A stretch of DNA of 21,154 nt from an uncultured Oscillospiraceae bacterium (lineage in GTDB: Bacteria; Bacillota; Clostridia; Oscillospirales; Oscillospiraceae). The position numbers and the translations under genes are program-made. Each line of letters starts with the position of its first letter. Position 1 is the stretch's first letter. Positions 14,582-21,135 of the stretch are shown piece by piece. Where the stretch lies: contig CAKTJX010000038.1 in the NCBI GenBank assembly GCA_934569045.1, positions 1 through 21,154 on the forward strand, read 5' to 3'. The notes under the pieces are model-generated. The model was not told where the DNA came from, did not search any database, and saw only the letters and a list, made by a program, of their open reading frames with translations.

Positions 14582-14932
14582 ATGCAATTTGTCTGCTACC
14601 CAAAATGTTCCACCTGCCAGAAGGCGAAAAGATGGCTGGAGGAAAACGGTATCCCCTACGAGATGCGGGACATCAAATTGGAGAACCCCTCTGCCCAGGA
14701 GCTGGCCGAATGGCACCGGCGCAGCGGGCTGCCCCTGAAAAAATTCTTTAACACCAGCGGCATGCTGTATAAGTCCATGGAACTGAAGGACAAGCTGCCC
14801 GGAATGCCGGAGGAGGAAATGCTGCGGCTCCTCGCCACGGACGGGATGCTGGTGAAGCGTCCGCTGTTGGTGGGGGAGGACTTTGTGCTGGTGGGCTTCA
14901 AAGAGAGTGCGTGGGCCCAGCGGCTGAAATGA
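14582..14932 (+). CDS. Spx/ArsC-family thioredoxin-fold protein
   Basis: A 116-residue protein of the arsenate reductase/Spx superfamily. The N-terminal CYPKCSTCQKAKRWLEENGI carries a CxxC pair (Cys9, Cys12) like the redox switch of Spx, followed by the IPYEMRDIKLENPSAQELAEW and KKFFNTSGMLYKSMELKDKL segments typical of the family and a C-terminal VKRPLLVGEDFVLVGFKE, where the conserved cis-Pro lies. The start at 14582 is preferred over a GTG at 14573 because AGGAG (14567-14571) is correctly spaced only from the ATG. Members either reduce thiol-linked substrates or regulate RNA polymerase, and the sequence does not decide between these. The gene has its own promoter and terminator. Confidence 0.87.
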   Translation: MQFVCYPKCSTCQKAKRWLEENGIPYEMRDIKLENPSAQELAEWHRRSGLPLKKFFNTSGMLYKSMELKDKLPGMPEEEMLRLLATDGMLVKRPLLVGEDFVLVGFKESAWAQRLK

Positions 14933-14934
14933 CG

Positions 14935-14972
14935 AAAAGGCGGGCAGGGAGCATGCCCGGCCTTTTCTTTTT
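14935..14972 (+). terminator. Terminator of the Spx/ArsC-like gene
   Basis: AAAAGGCGGGCA (14935-14946) pairs with TGCCCGGCCTTTT (14954-14966) with one bulged G, followed by CTTTTTT. The A-flanked arm may give weak minus-strand activity as well. Confidence 0.82.
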
Positions 14973-15016
14973 GGAGAAACTATGATATACTGAAGAAAAT
15001 TTGCAGGAAAAGGACG

Positions 15017-16252
15017 ATGGATATGAAGACAGAGCGCAGTTTCCCCAGGCTGATCATCACGGCCAAGGGCACGCGGTGGGTCGAGCTGGGCCACCCATGG
15101 ATTTATGAGGGCGAGGTCATCCGGCAGGAGGGGGAATGCGAGAACGGCAGTCTGGTGGATGCCGTCAGCGAAAAGGGGAAATATCTGGGCACGGGCTTCC
15201 TCAGCCAGCACAGCAAGATTCGTCTGCGGCTGGTATCCCGGAACGCCAACGACCGGTTTGACGCTGCGTTCTGGAGGCGGCGGCTACAATACGCCTGGGA
15301 CTACCGGAAAACCGTCATGCGGGAGGACTGCGGCTGCTGCCGGATCATCTTCGGAGAGGCGGACGGGTTCCCGGGGCTGACGGTAGACCGGTTTTCCGAT
15401 CTGCTGGTGACCCAGACCCTTTCTATCGGCATGGAGAAAGTGAAGGATTTGATCTTCCCCCAGCTGGTGGAACTTCTGCGGCAGGACGGCCAGGAGATTC
15501 GGGGCGTTTTTGAGCGCAACGATGTGGCCATCCGGGAGCTGGAGGGCATGGAGCAGAACAAGGGCTGGTATGTGCTCCCCGGGGAGACCCCGCCGGAAAG
15601 CACCGTGACGGAAATCTGCGAAAATGGAATTTATTACGCCGTGGATGTGGAAAACGGCCAGAAAACCGGCTTTTTCCTGGATCAGAAGTACAACCGGCTG
15701 GCAATCGCCCGGCTCGCCAAGGGCAGGCAGGTGCTGGACTGCTTCACCCACACCGGCTCCTTCGCCCTGAACGCCGCTAAGGGCGGGGCGGCGCATGTGA
15801 CCGCGGTGGATATCAGCGCCGCCGCCATTGAAATGGCAAGGCAGAACGCCATTCGGAACGGTCTGGAGGACCGGATGGACTTTGTTACCGCCGATGTGTT
15901 TGATCTGCTCCCGGAGCTGGCGGCCAAGGGCGGAGCGCCCTACGACTTTATCATTCTGGACCCTCCGGCCTTTACCAAGTCCCGGAAAACCGTGGGCAGC
16001 GCCCAGCGGGGCTATAAGGAAATCAACCTGCGGGCCCTGAAGCTGCTGCCCCGAGGCGGCTATTTTGCCACGGCCTCGTGCAGCCATTTCATGCCGTCCG
16101 AGCTGTTTGTGAAGATGCTCCGCTCCGCGGCCCTGGACGCCGGGGTGGAGCTGCGCCAGATCGAGGCCCGCCAGCAGGCCCCGGATCACCCCATCCTCTG
16201 GAATGTGCCGGAGACGGATTACCTGAAATTCTATATTTTCCAGGTGGTATGA
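15017..16252 (+). CDS. Class I rRNA methyltransferase, RlmI/YccW-like
   Basis: A 411-residue SAM-dependent methyltransferase of the PUA-EEHEE-MTase type; characterised relatives methylate a cytosine C5 of 23S rRNA. The N-terminal PUA domain (about residues 10-75) includes GHPWIYEGEV. The Rossmann methyltransferase domain has the SAM loop LDCFTHTGSFALNAAKGGA (about 238-256), the acidic ribose contact AVDIS, and the LDPPAF motif that serves as the catalytic NPP(Y/F)-type motif. The C-terminus CSHFMPSELF contains the Cys typical of the group. ATG at 15017 is used; an ATG at 15023 in the same frame is better spaced from AAGGA and may be the true start. The exact target base is inferred from the family only. 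Confidence 0.87.
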   Translation: MDMKTERSFPRLIITAKGTRWVELGHPWIYEGEVIRQEGECENGSLVDAVSEKGKYLGTGFLSQHSKIRLRLVSRNANDRFDAAFWRRRLQYAWDYRKTVMREDCGCCRIIFGEADGFPGLTVDRFSDLLVTQTLSIGMEKVKDLIFPQLVELLRQDGQEIRGVFERNDVAIRELEGMEQNKGWYVLPGETPPESTVTEICENGIYYAVDVENGQKTGFFLDQKYNRLAIARLAKGRQVLDCFTHTGSFALNAAKGGAAHVTAVDISAAAIEMARQNAIRNGLEDRMDFVTADVFDLLPELAAKGGAPYDFIILDPPAFTKSRKTVGSAQRGYKEINLRALKLLPRGGYFATASCSHFMPSELFVKMLRSAALDAGVELRQIEARQQAPDHPILWNVPETDYLKFYIFQVV

Positions 16253-16321
16253 TAGAATGAAGTTCCGTGATAGAATTGACTGTATAGGTGGTTGCGTGGA
16301 ACGTATGGAATAGGAGGAGAC

Positions 16322-17257
16322 ATAAAGCACACGGTAAATTTAAGCAGGCTGGAGGAGATCAAAGATCTCCGCACAGTATGGTCCCATGAAGCTTTGGATT
16401 TTACACCGTGGCTCTCGCAGGATGAGAATATCACGCTGCTTGCGGACGCAGTTGGCCTTGATAATACAGTTGATGAAACGGAATCCTCTGTCGGGGATTT
16501 TAACGTGGACATCTTTGCTTATGAATCGGGAACAGACAGAAAGATCATTGTTGAAAATCAGCTGGAGGACACAAACCATGACCATCTGGGCAAGCTAATA
16601 ACCTATGCATCCGGAAAGTCTGCGGATGTGGTTATTTGGGTGGTAAAACATGCGCGTGAGGAGCACAAAGCGGCAATTGAGTGGCTGAATAACCATACTG
16701 ATGAAAAAATAGGCTTTTTCCTTTGCGAAATTAAACTTTACCGTATTGGCTATTCAGAACCGGCCGTCAAGTTTGAAGTGATCGAGAGGCCAAATGATTG
16801 GGCGAAAGAAGTTAGAAAAAACGAATCTGTAAATGAAACACAACAGCAAAGATATGATTATTGGGTGGCATTTCAGGATTATGCTTTTCAGAATTTGCAA
16901 TTTTCCGGAAATTTCAGCCGCAAAAAGCCAACGCTGCATCATTGGATGGATTTTAGCATAGGCTCATCAGCTTGTCATTTAGCAGTATCGCAGATTCAAA
17001 AACGGGATGCGTTGGATGTTGAACTGTACATCAGTGAGGATAAGGATTTGTTTTATGCGCTGTATGCCAATAGGGAGACTATTGAATTGGATGCTGGACT
17101 TGCCTTTGACTGGCGTGAGCTTCCGGAACGAAAGGCGAGCCGCATTGTGATTGAGAAGAATGTGAATTTTGGAGATAAAAGCCAATGGAATGCGCAGTTT
17201 AACTGGATTGTCGATGTCATGGTCAGGATGAAAAAGACGTTCAAAAAGTACTTGTGA
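16322..17257 (+). CDS. DUF4268-like protein with PD-(D/E)xK-type nuclease motif
   Basis: About 311 residues. The N-terminal part (VNLSRLEEIKDLRTVWSHEA, DFTPWL) leads into a restriction-nuclease-like core, SSVGDFNVDIFAYE...KIIVENQLEDTNHDHLGKL, where an Asp and a following ExQ stand in the PD-(D/E)xK positions. The C-terminal half resembles DUF4268. A strong AGGAGGAG (16312-16319) points to a start near 16322, but the codon there is ATA and no ATG/GTG/TTG is in frame close by. A TTG at 16292 lies before the ribosome site. Either ATA is used, the start is mutated, or TTG is used. Base composition is visibly lower in GC than neighbours (for example 20 of 60 bases at 16681-16740 against 40 of 60 at 15361-15420), which suggests acquisition. 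The function is unknown; a defence or repair nuclease is possible. Confidence 0.72.
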   Translation: MKHTVNLSRLEEIKDLRTVWSHEALDFTPWLSQDENITLLADAVGLDNTVDETESSVGDFNVDIFAYESGTDRKIIVENQLEDTNHDHLGKLITYASGKSADVVIWVVKHAREEHKAAIEWLNNHTDEKIGFFLCEIKLYRIGYSEPAVKFEVIERPNDWAKEVRKNESVNETQQQRYDYWVAFQDYAFQNLQFSGNFSRKKPTLHHWMDFSIGSSACHLAVSQIQKRDALDVELYISEDKDLFYALYANRETIELDAGLAFDWRELPERKASRIVIEKNVNFGDKSQWNAQFNWIVDVMVRMKKTFKKYL

Positions 17258-17295
17258 GGGACGAATGGCGGTTTCCCAACACGGATGTGGCATTT

Positions 17296-17325
17296 TGCTA
17301 GGAGTATTCATGCTAGGAGTATTCA
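17296..17325. repeat. 15-bp perfect tandem duplication
   Basis: TGCTAGGAGTATTCA occurs twice in direct succession (17296-17310, 17311-17325) in the spacer before the macro-domain gene. Each unit contains AGGAG, but neither is followed by a usable start codon. It is likely a slippage or recombination product. Confidence 0.85.
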
Positions 17326-17382
17326 CCTGATTTGAGCATCTGCCAGCGCGTGCACGTGAAAGAGAAAGTGGTGGAGAGCCAT

Positions 17383-18378
17383 ATGCCCTTTGAAATTGTT
17401 CACAGCGATATCACAAAGCTACAGGCAGATGCCATTGTGAATCCTACGGACAGCTGGTTTTCCGGCTCCGGCGGGACGGACTACGCCATTCACAAAGCAG
17501 CAGGCCCTCGTTTGGGTCAGGCCTGCGGTGAGCTGGGAGAGCTGCGCCAGAGTGAGGTCGTGGTGACCGATGGATATAACTTGCCCTGCCGATATGTGTT
17601 TTACACTATGGGGCCGATATGGACCGGCGGCGTGGAAAATGAGGCGGCGCTGCTGCGGACGTGTTATCTGAATGCCTTGCTGAAAGCCGGAGAGATGGAG
17701 CTTTCTTCCATTGCATTCCCCTTGATTTCATCGGGAACCTTTGGTTTTCCCAAGGGCCAGGTGCTTTCCATCGCCACGGCGGCAATTCGGGATTATCTGA
17801 CCGTGACGGACGGAGAACTGCGGGTATTTCTCTGCGTCTATGATAGGACTTCTTATGAGATCAGCCGACGGATGGAACTGGAACAGTTCCTGCGTGCTGC
17901 GGGGAAAATGGCAAAGGCGGATTCCACTCCGAGAAGCCGCCTCAAAGGAGCGGCCATGCGGGAAGAGGCAGACTCCATCTGCTTTGAAGCCATGCCCTGT
18001 GAAGCGCCCCAAAGCTTGAACGATTGGCTGAAGCACCAGGATGATACCTTTGCGGTGACCCTTTTGAAGCTCATTGACCGGAAGCATATGACGGAGGTTC
18101 AATGCTACAAGCGGGCCAACGTCAGCAAGAAGACATTCTGGAAAATCAACAACGACCCCAAATACAGGCCCAGTAAGCCTACTGTGCTTGCTTTTGCCAT
18201 TGCGCTGGAGCTGACCTTGCAGGAAACGGAGAATCTGCTGCGAACAGTTGGATTTTCCCTGTCCCACAGTAACACCTTCGATATGATTGTCGAATTCTAC
18301 ATACGTCTGGGTATCTACGATATTTACGAGATCAATGCCGCGCTCTACCAGTTTGACCAAGCCTGCCTGGGCTGCTAA
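17383..18378 (+). CDS. Macro-domain protein with C-terminal HTH-like region
   Basis: A 331-residue two-part protein. Residues about 1-150 form a macro domain (ADP-ribose binding or removal). It opens MPFEIVHSDITKLQADAIVN as in Appr-1''-processing proteins, has the first binding loop GSGGTDYAIHKAAGPRL and the phosphate loop SSGTFGFPKG. The loop reads NPTDSWF where most relatives have NAAN, so catalytic ability is uncertain. Residues about 210-331 are a helical region with an HTH-like segment, YKRANVSKKTFWKINNDP then RPSKPTVLAFAIALELT, similar to Xre-type DNA-binding folds. The start at 17383 is set by GGAGAG and homology; an upstream in-frame TTG is less likely. It lies directly before a broken vWA gene, the partner seen with such proteins in gut Firmicutes. 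It may be an ADP-ribose-sensing regulator. Confidence 0.8.
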   Translation: MPFEIVHSDITKLQADAIVNPTDSWFSGSGGTDYAIHKAAGPRLGQACGELGELRQSEVVVTDGYNLPCRYVFYTMGPIWTGGVENEAALLRTCYLNALLKAGEMELSSIAFPLISSGTFGFPKGQVLSIATAAIRDYLTVTDGELRVFLCVYDRTSYEISRRMELEQFLRAAGKMAKADSTPRSRLKGAAMREEADSICFEAMPCEAPQSLNDWLKHQDDTFAVTLLKLIDRKHMTEVQCYKRANVSKKTFWKINNDPKYRPSKPTVLAFAIALELTLQETENLLRTVGFSLSHSNTFDMIVEFYIRLGIYDIYEINAALYQFDQACLGC

Positions 18379-18422
18379 GGTCTCCCGTCAAGAGACCAAA
18401 GCAAAGAATAGATACAGTATAG

Positions 18423-18456
18423 TGAGGCCACAAGGTTGCAAAACACCTGCGGCCTC
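18423..18456 (+). terminator. Terminator-like hairpin after the macro-HTH gene
   Basis: TGAGGCCACAAGGT (18423-18436) pairs, with two mismatched or bulged bases, with ACCTGCGGCCTCA (18445-18457), followed by TTATTT. It lies 44 bases after the macro-HTH stop, exactly where the front of the vWA gene should be, so it would also cut off transcription of the vWA remnant. Confidence 0.55.
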
Positions 18457-18466
18457 ATTATTTGCG

Positions 18467-18961
18467 TATGAATACTTTGTCCGGGGATGCACGGCCCTGC
18501 TGGACGCGGTGGGTGGGGCCATTCACCACATCGGCAATGTTCACAAGTATGCCAGAGAAGAGGACCGGCCGGAAAAGACTCTATTCGTCATCACGACCGA
18601 TGGCATGGAAAACGCCAGCCGTTTTTACAGCTATGATCGGGTCAGAGCTATGATCCAGCACCAGCAGGGGAAATACGGCTGGGAATTTCTGTTCCTGGGG
18701 GCCAATATCGATGCTGCTGAAGAAGCCGGGCGGTTTGGCATTCGTCCCGAGTGCGCGGCCGACTACCACGCGGACAGCCAGGGTACGGAAGTAATCTATG
18801 AATCTGTCTGCGAGGCCGTCCATCAGATTCGCAGCTGCGAAGCACCGTTGCAGGCGGATTGGAAGCGGGGAATCGAGCAGGATTTGAGGGAAGGAGGGGC
18901 ATGGGGCACTGATGGAGGAATCGGGGGAGATTATGGAGAAGGTTGGGAAGCTGCTGTATAA
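18467..18961 (+). pseudogene. von Willebrand A (TerY-like) protein, N-terminally truncated
   Basis: About 164 codons encode the C-terminal two thirds of a vWA-domain protein: YEYFVRGCTALLDAVGGAIH, KTLFVITTDGMENAS, YGWEFLFLGANIDAAEEAGR. This is the segment that follows the first metal-binding motif. The N-terminal strand with the MIDAS DxSxS motif is absent, and similarity begins abruptly near 18470. Upstream codons in this frame are unrelated and contain the terminator-like hairpin. No ribosome binding site or start codon precedes the homologous part; the open frame extends upstream only to a TTG inside the macro-HTH gene. It is therefore most likely a deletion remnant of a gene once coupled to the macro-HTH gene. 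A divergent or assembly-damaged copy is the alternative. Confidence 0.75.
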
Positions 18962-18988
18962 ATGAAGTTGAATTTAGATATATACGCG

Positions 18989-19034
18989 GAAAAAATAATG
19001 AAAAGCAGGTGGAACTTTGAAATTCCACCTGCTT
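18989..19034 (-). terminator. Terminator of the repeat/CFI-box gene
   Basis: AAGCAGGTGGAA (19003-19014) and TTCCACCTGCTT (19023-19034) form a perfect 12-bp stem. On the minus strand it is followed by TTCATTATTTTTT, directly after the stop codon at 19042. The right side (AAAATTTTT) may also stop plus-strand transcripts. Confidence 0.85.
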
Positions 19035-19041
19035 AAAATTT

Positions 19042-19632
19042 TTAGCAACGCCTCCAGGACTTGTCCTGGTACGGTGTATCCTCCACACCTTTCCCATTCA
19101 ACTTGCGCACCATCCCGTCCAGCATCCCGCGCCACATCTTCTTGAACCACCTGGTATCCCCGAACCACCGGACAATGGTGGGGCTGGTGGCGTAGTAAGT
19201 GCGGATGAACGCTCTTCCAAATGCGCTTTTGCCCAGAGTATCGTCCCGGAACCGCCGCAGGGTCCAGACCTGGGGGCAGTCGTAGGAGCCGTAGACGCAG
19301 GTGGCAACGTAGCAGCCCTCGCTGTCGGTGTGCCTGTAGCTGCCAAACATACCGGGATCACTGTGGCCGGTGACTTTTCCACTGGCGTCCCGGTGCTGGT
19401 AGCTTCCGAAGAGGGTGGGATCGGAATGGCCGACCTTGTTGCCGTGGGTATCGTAGTGATTGTAGCCGCCGAAAATGCCGGGTTCCGTGTGGCCGACCTT
19501 GTTTCCCTTGGTGTCGTAGGTGTTGTAGCCACCGAAAATACCGGGCTCGCTGTAACCAGTTTTCTGGCCGTGTTCGTCATAGTGATTGACTCTGCCAAAG
19601 AGACCGGGTTCACTTCTGCCTTTGTTTGCCAT
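19042..19632 (-). CDS. Tandem 21-residue repeat protein with CFI-box-like C-terminus
   Basis: A 196-residue protein without signal peptide. Residues 7 to about 107 are five consecutive 21-residue repeats with core S-(E/D)-P-G-x-F-G-x-Y-x-x-Y-D-x-x-G-x-x-x-G-(H/Y); units begin at residues 7, 28, 49, 70 and 91, the last cut short by the next domain. From about 108 follows CYVATCVYGSYDCPQVWTLR-RFRDDTL...GRAFIRTYYATSPTIVRWFG, which matches the pattern of the CFI-box C-terminal domain (CFIATAAYGS...LRxFRD...G), including conserved Cys, YGS and FRD. The ATG at 19632 is served by GGAGGG. The family's role is not known to me. The repeats resemble the short G/Y/D repeats of beta-rich surface-exposed folds, but nothing indicates export. 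Confidence 0.78.
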   Translation of the reverse strand: MANKGRSEPGLFGRVNHYDEHGQKTGYSEPGIFGGYNTYDTKGNKVGHTEPGIFGGYNHYDTHGNKVGHSDPTLFGSYQHRDASGKVTGHSDPGMFGSYRHTDSEGCYVATCVYGSYDCPQVWTLRRFRDDTLGKSAFGRAFIRTYYATSPTIVRWFGDTRWFKKMWRGMLDGMVRKLNGKGVEDTPYQDKSWRRC

Positions 19633-19662
19633 GGTGCATTCCCTCCGTTTCTGTTTGCGACC

Positions 19663-19696
19663 ATTGTAGCATCCGTTATGTCCGATAAATAGGACA
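19663..19696 (-). promoter_or_regulatory. Probable promoter and operator of the repeat/CFI-box gene
   Basis: On the minus strand TGCTACAAT (19671-19663) is an extended -10 box, 31 bases before the start codon; no good -35 box is present. The perfect inverted repeat TGTCC-N8-GGACA (19679-19696) lies where the -35 would be and is a candidate site for a regulator. Confidence 0.4.
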
Positions 19697-19943
19697 AAAG
19701 CTGGGGCTATGTATAATTATAGCGCGGCATGACCCGGATGAAAATGGTTGAAAGCGGGAAATAGGGAAGGATATTTTGCCGAATGGAAACAAAAGAAAAG
19801 CACTTCGACATGCGGAGAAGCGAAGCGGGGAAAGCTGCCGCCGGTGCCTGCTCCCGAAAGAGAGGCGCCTCCACAGAAATTCAGCCTGTCCCGTCGGAAT
19901 AACCGAGGGAAATGGGGAATAGGGTAGCAGCGAGGTGAGAGGA

Positions 19944-20141
19944 ATGCTTGCAAGCGCCTGGCTGCTGCTGAGCAGCCTGTTTTACGCCCTTCAGCTCCAC
20001 TCCGGCAGTTTCCCAAAGCCCCTGAGCGCCGAGGAGGAGCGGCACTATCTGGATTTGTCCGCCCAGGGAGACCTGGAAGCGAGGAATATTCTGGTGGAGC
20101 GAAATCTGCGGCTGGTGGCCCATGTGATGAAGAACGGGTGA
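19944..20141 (+). pseudogene. sigK: N-terminal fragment of sporulation sigma factor SigK
   Basis: 65 codons match the start of sigma-K in Clostridia: a hydrophobic pro-sequence-like segment MLASAWLLLSSLFYALQLHS, then the region 1.2/2.1 hallmarks FPKPLSAEEERHYLDLSAQG and DLEARNILVERNLRLVAHVM. It breaks off at KNG-stop just where KKY(Y/F) and the -10-recognition regions should continue. AGGTGA before ATG 19944 is a good ribosome site. None of the three downstream frames up to 20250 resumes SigK, so region 2.3-4 is missing. The gene is either a dead fragment or the 5' half of a sigK split by a skin-type insertion with its 3' half beyond the window. Confidence 0.75.
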
Positions 20142-20247
20142 TGCACGGGAAGATTTCCTGTGGCGGACAGATGGAAGCCTGATGTCTGCGTGCGGAAATC
20201 GGACTGCGAAAATAGATTGGAAAGCGATGCTTAACGAATAAAGGACA

Positions 20248-20278
20248 AGCCCGGCAAGGTTTTCATACTTGCCGGGCT
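20248..20278 (+). terminator. Hairpin terminator after the sigK fragment
   Basis: AGCCCGGCAAG (20248-20258) and CTTGCCGGGCT (20268-20278) form a perfect 11-bp stem, followed by GTGTCTTTGT, a poor T tract. The stem could work on either strand. Confidence 0.6.
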
Positions 20279-20350
20279 GTGTCTTTGTGCGAGGGACATG
20301 GAGAGAAAGCGGCATCGCCCCAGAGTACAAGGAAATTTTCAAAAAGGGTA

Positions 20351-20381
20351 TTGACTCTGACGTTGCGTAATGGTTTATACT
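20351..20381 (+). promoter_or_regulatory. MerR-type promoter with 19-bp spacer and operator
   Basis: TTGACT (20351-20356) and TATACT (20376-20381) are separated by 19 bases, the over-long spacing characteristic of promoters twisted into shape by MerR-family activators. The spacer contains a near-dyad TGACG-TTG-CGTAA. It lies directly before the MerR gene, so autoregulation is likely. Confidence 0.82.
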
Positions 20382-20409
20382 AACCATACCACGAAAGGAG
20401 ATGCGGTCA

Positions 20410-21135
20410 GTGTGGACAGTGAATGAGGTAAGCAAACGCACGGGGGTCAGCATTCGCACCCTGCAATATTATGACAAGATCGGCCTGCTGCATCCGGCGC
20501 AGTATACGCAGGCGGGATACCGGCTGTATGACGAAAAGGGCCTGGAACGCCTGCAGCAGATTCTGCTCTTCCGGGAACTGGCGTTTTCCTTGAAGGAAAT
20601 CGAAGAAATTCTGCAAAGCCCGGATTTTGACAGGGAAAAAGCGCTGGACCAGCAGATAGAAATGCTTACCATGAAGAAAGAGTATTTGGAAAACCTGATC
20701 ACCTTTGCCCGTGGATTAAAACAGGTTGGAGGAAATACCATGGATTTTTCAGTATTTGACACCCAGAAAATGGAGCGGTATGCTGCAGAGGCAAAGAAGC
20801 AGTGGCAGAACACCAGCGCCTATCAGGCGTTTGCGGAAAAGAGCAAGGGCCGCAACAAAGAAGCGGAGGAAGCTCTTGGTAGAGGCTTGATGATGATTTT
20901 CGAGGATTTCGGAAGATGCAAGGATGTGGAACCGGCATCGTCCGATGCCCAGGCGCTTGTGAAGCGGCTGCAGGGGTACATTACGGAAAACTATTATCCC
21001 TGCACGAAAGAAATCCTGAATTCCCTTGGGGAAATGTATGCCGCTGGAGGAGAGTTTACCGAAAACATTGACAAGGCAGGCGGCGAAGGCACGGCGGCGT
21101 TTGCCCAGCGGGCGATTGCCATTTATTGCAGGTGA
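20410..21135 (+). CDS. MerR-family regulator with TipAS effector domain
   Basis: A 241-residue transcription factor. The N-terminal winged helix-turn-helix (residues 1-70, TVNEVSKRTGVSIRTLQYYD, then GYRLYDEKGLERLQQI) is followed by the dimerising coiled coil (about 75-108), and then a C-terminal TipAS-type domain (about 115-241, with KKQWQNTSAYQAFAEKSKGR and EILNSLGEMYAAGGEFTENI). TipAS domains bind thiopeptide and other amphiphilic antibiotics and activate export or resistance genes. The GTG start at 20410 is chosen because AAGGAG (20395-20400) directly abuts the ATG at 20401 but is nine bases from the GTG. The protein is complete. Its targets, apart from its own promoter, lie outside the window. 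Confidence 0.92.
   Translation: MWTVNEVSKRTGVSIRTLQYYDKIGLLHPAQYTQAGYRLYDEKGLERLQQILLFRELAFSLKEIEEILQSPDFDREKALDQQIEMLTMKKEYLENLITFARGLKQVGGNTMDFSVFDTQKMERYAAEAKKQWQNTSAYQAFAEKSKGRNKEAEEALGRGLMMIFEDFGRCKDVEPASSDAQALVKRLQGYITENYYPCTKEILNSLGEMYAAGGEFTENIDKAGGEGTAAFAQRAIAIYCR

Noticed and set aside
19717..20016. A 99-codon minus-strand open frame upstream of the sigK fragment
   Set aside because: It overlaps the sigK fragment, has no ribosome site and no protein-like pattern. The 19697-19943 spacer shows nothing else that I can support.
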